DNA from: Desulfobacteraceae bacterium
Lineage (GTDB): Bacteria; Desulfobacterota; Desulfobacteria; Desulfobacterales; JAABPS01
NCBI GenBank assembly: GCA_011391835.1
Contig: JAABPS010000101.1
Span: forward strand, 1 to 8,905
Direction: 5' to 3'
DNA length: 8,905 nucleotides
In this document: positions 7,231-8,905 of the stretch, piece after piece
Layout: each line of letters opens with the position of its first letter
How positions within the stretch are numbered: position 1 is the first letter of the stretch
Made by a program: the position numbers and the translations under genes
The notes under the pieces: model-generated
Told to the model about the DNA's origin: nothing
Seen by the model: the letters and a program-made list of their open reading frames with translations, nothing else
Database searches by the model: none

Positions 7231-7242
7231 GCATGATCATGC
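7231..7242. repeat. Perfect 12-bp palindrome GCATGATCATGC
   Basis: This perfect dyad lies 14 bases upstream of the putative -35 box of the stress-protein promoter and just after the glutaredoxin stop codon. The position would suit an activator or repressor site, but no family consensus is recognised and a 12-bp palindrome can occur by chance. Confidence 0.3.
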
Positions 7243-7269
7243 GGAGAAGTACACAGGAGGCTGGGAGCA

Positions 7270-7527
7270 CTATCCGTCAAGCATGGGATCGAGTTTTCCT
7301 TCCTGATCCAGCGCGTGAAGATCGTCATATCCTCCCACATGGTAGTCGCCAATAAAAATTTGCGGAACGGTTTTTCTTCCACCGCTTCTTTTTACGGATT
7401 CTCGGGCATATTCAAATTTTTCATCTACGCGCCGTTCCTGGTATGTCACATTCTTGGCGTCCAGAAGTTCTTTGGCCATAATACAATAAGGACAATATTG
7501 GGACGAATAAATAACGATCTCTTTCAT
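7270..7527 (-). CDS. grxC: Glutaredoxin (GrxC-like, dithiol)
   Basis: The 85-residue protein has the usual length for bacterial glutaredoxin 3. It reduces disulfides in the cytoplasm with glutathione or another low-molecular-weight thiol. The redox motif CPYC is at 12-15, after the first strand KEIVIYSS. The cis-proline motif TVPQIFI is at 53-59 and the GGYDDL thiol-binding loop at 65-70. The ATG directly abuts the stop codon of the glutamate-cysteine ligase (TAAATG), so translation is probably coupled. Only a weak GAGA element precedes it. Being paired with a gamma-glutamylcysteine-forming enzyme suggests that it uses that thiol or its derivative. The gene symbol reflects family membership, not proven orthology. 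Confidence 0.92.
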   Translation of the reverse strand: MKEIVIYSSQYCPYCIMAKELLDAKNVTYQERRVDEKFEYARESVKRSGGRKTVPQIFIGDYHVGGYDDLHALDQEGKLDPMLDG

Positions 7528-8475
7528 TTAATAAATTCTCGCGTTCATAGTTTCAATGCTGTTGATAAATGTATTCCATTTCTTTTGAAATACGTCTATG
7601 GGCTGGCTGTCCAATGTTCTCAGCTCCCAGGAGGGCCCCTTTAAATTTAACCGAATGTCTGTAAACAGGGTTGTCATATGATACAAGAACGCTTCAAAAC
7701 GTGTATCCTTTTTCTCCGGGAATGGGACATTTTCTCCAATATCTTCGGCCATCACAGCAAAACGGACAATTTCATAAAGCAGGTCTTTCGGACGGGTAAT
7801 GCGGTGTGGATCCTTGACAGGCAGGCCACACCTGACAGGATCTGTGTTATTCCAAATATCTCTGCGATCTGCGGACATCTTAAAATTATCGCTCAGTGAA
7901 AGCTCTGTAAATCGTTTATACAACGGAATCACATCTTCCATATCCAGGATGCGGGCATGCAGATGAATTGATGCCGTACCTTTCATCATTTCTCTGCCCC
8001 GTGTTCCGGTTCTCAGCATACGCGCATGAAGATTCTGATACCGCTGTGCTTTTAATATCATCTGCGCATCAACCCGGTCGGAAATGTAGCCCGTACCGAT
8101 ATACTCAATGCCCAGTCTGTCCCGGATTGTTCTGTTTGTTTCCTGAATCATTTTGGTCAACTGTTGAAACCCTTGAGTATCGCCCTTTAAAAGCGGCGGG
8201 CTGCAATATTCGATCTGGCCGCCAGGCTCAATGGTAATATACATGCCCGATGCGGATATAAATGCCGGGCCATCAGGCGTAAATCCGCATGCCGGCAATA
8301 CGGCGTACACCCGTTCCATGTCTTCCGGACTCAGCGGCTGCATAGACAAAAACTCATACTCAAAACCATAGGTGCGTTGGCCAGGTGAAAACTTCTGGAT
8401 AAGCAGATCCATGAGTTTGTCTGTAAACACATCCATAAGCGTTTGTATCTTTTTCCCGTTCTTCATAGATCTCAT
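7528..8475 (-). CDS. Glutamate-cysteine ligase, GCS2 family (short form)
   Basis: The 315-residue protein should join L-glutamate and L-cysteine through the gamma-carboxylate with ATP, the first step to glutathione or other gamma-glutamyl thiols. GCS2/plant-type landmarks are present: GFEYEF at 37-42, TIEPGGQIEY at 81-90, MMKGTASIHL at 163-172, DIWNNTDPVRCGLP at 206-219 and WELRTLDSQP at 283-292. The family is often 370-450 residues, so this is a short member, but the core motifs are all in order. The chosen ATG (8475-8473) overlaps the TGA of the upstream gene as ATGA, pointing to translational coupling. A GTG at 8505 and an ATG at 8466 are alternatives. A different amine substrate (EgtA-like or YbdK-like carboxylate-amine ligase) cannot be excluded. 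No glutathione synthetase gene is in view. Confidence 0.85.
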   Translation of the reverse strand: MRSMKNGKKIQTLMDVFTDKLMDLLIQKFSPGQRTYGFEYEFLSMQPLSPEDMERVYAVLPACGFTPDGPAFISASGMYITIEPGGQIEYCSPPLLKGDTQGFQQLTKMIQETNRTIRDRLGIEYIGTGYISDRVDAQMILKAQRYQNLHARMLRTGTRGREMMKGTASIHLHARILDMEDVIPLYKRFTELSLSDNFKMSADRRDIWNNTDPVRCGLPVKDPHRITRPKDLLYEIVRFAVMAEDIGENVPFPEKKDTRFEAFLYHMTTLFTDIRLNLKGPSWELRTLDSQPIDVFQKKWNTFINSIETMNARIY

Positions 8476-8905
8476 TTTAATGACCCAAAGAATTCGTTGT
8501 ACCACAAGCTAAACATAACTACTGCAAATACCCTGTCTGCAGTGGAAACCAGTGTCTGAGGGCCAATCCCTTCAGCGGACACTGTGCTGACTAATTTTTT
8601 TACGCACGCATCATTTAATATCCCCTGCTGTTTGACAACATCGCCCAGCAATATTTCCTGCATAAACTCCGGCAGAGAAGTGGGATCCGCCAGCCAGTCC
8701 GAAAGCGGAATCGTAAATGGCTGTTTGACGCGATGGGCGGTTTCACTGTCTAATATTGAATATGTTTCATAGGCATACCTGCAAATGAACTTTTCGGTTC
8801 GATCCTTGAGATTCACCTTGAATTCAGGCGGCAGCGTCGCCGCAAATTGCGCCAGCCGGTAATCAAGAAACGGCGTTCGCGCCTCTAACGAATGTTTCAT
8901 TGATA
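8472..8905 (-). CDS. Asparagine synthetase family amidotransferase, C-terminal part (5' end outside window)
   Basis: Only the last 143 residues are inside the window, and the frame continues past the right edge. The segment SMKHSLEARTPFLDYRLAQF matches the strongly conserved SM-x-HSLE-x-R-x-PFLD-x-R-L stretch of the C-terminal ATP-pyrophosphatase (synthetase) domain of AsnB. The end, WYNEFFGSL, fits the normal C-terminus. These enzymes transfer glutamine-derived ammonia to an aspartate or, in relatives, to other carboxylates. The N-terminal glutaminase domain is not visible, so true asparagine synthesis cannot be told from a peptide- or sugar-modifying role. The stop overlaps the start of the glutamate-cysteine ligase. 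Confidence 0.9.
   Translation of the reverse strand, partial: SMKHSLEARTPFLDYRLAQFAATLPPEFKVNLKDRTEKFICRYAYETYSILDSETAHRVKQPFTIPLSDWLADPTSLPEFMQEILLGDVVKQQGILNDACVKKLVSTVSAEGIGPQTLVSTADRVFAVVMFSLWYNEFFGSLK

Noticed and set aside
7140..7382. Minus-strand 80-codon frame overlapping the glutaredoxin end
   Set aside because: It is an out-of-frame shadow of the glutaredoxin gene that then crosses the promoter region.
7315..8237. Plus-strand frames opposite the glutaredoxin and ligase genes
   Set aside because: They are antisense to well-supported genes and have no domain signal of their own.

Overview
The window looks like a piece of a Gram-negative, probably Desulfobacterota (delta-proteobacterial) chromosome. 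This is an inference from the giant NHL/YD-repeat exoprotein with a Sec signal peptide, a GEMM-like riboswitch candidate, and a sulfur/thiol gene set; no taxonomic marker gene is present. All convincing genes lie on the minus strand, so the text below follows transcription from the right edge to the left.

Right part (8905 to about 7270): the 3' end of an asparagine-synthetase-family gene is followed by a GCS2-family glutamate-cysteine ligase that overlaps it by an ATGA. A glutaredoxin start codon then directly abuts the ligase stop codon. This is a tightly coupled operon that would make gamma-glutamylcysteine (or a related gamma-glutamyl compound) and use it in thiol-disulfide exchange.

Middle (about 7270 to 6000): a good sigma70-type promoter candidate precedes a small universal-stress-protein gene. 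The well-placed ATG and ribosome binding site of that gene are one base out of frame with the body across a seven-A run. About 430 bases without a recognisable gene follow, holding several short palindromes. Next comes a structured leader that resembles a GEMM-I (c-di-GMP/cGAMP) riboswitch, whose 3' strand is shared with a strong intrinsic terminator. The terminator ends about 110 bases before the next start codon.

Left part (5988 to the left edge): one uninterrupted reading frame of 1996 codons that runs off the window. It encodes a secreted giant protein with, in order: signal peptide, N-terminal domain, five Ig-like repeats of about 78 residues, a TTR/carboxypeptidase-regulatory-like domain, a linker with Asp-rich calcium-binding-like repeats, a complete 138-residue Hint (intein-like) domain, an RHS-associated linker domain, six NHL repeats, and YD/RHS repeats. 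The order TTR, linker, NHL, YD shell matches teneurins and bacterial teneurin-like RHS proteins. The Hint domain is the surprise, because in RHS and polymorphic-toxin proteins it normally sits just before the C-terminal toxin. The C-terminal tip that would show a toxin is outside the window.

The most interesting combined reading is inferred, not shown: a second-messenger-sensing leader controlling a giant surface/secreted shell protein that may cut or splice itself at an internal intein-like domain.
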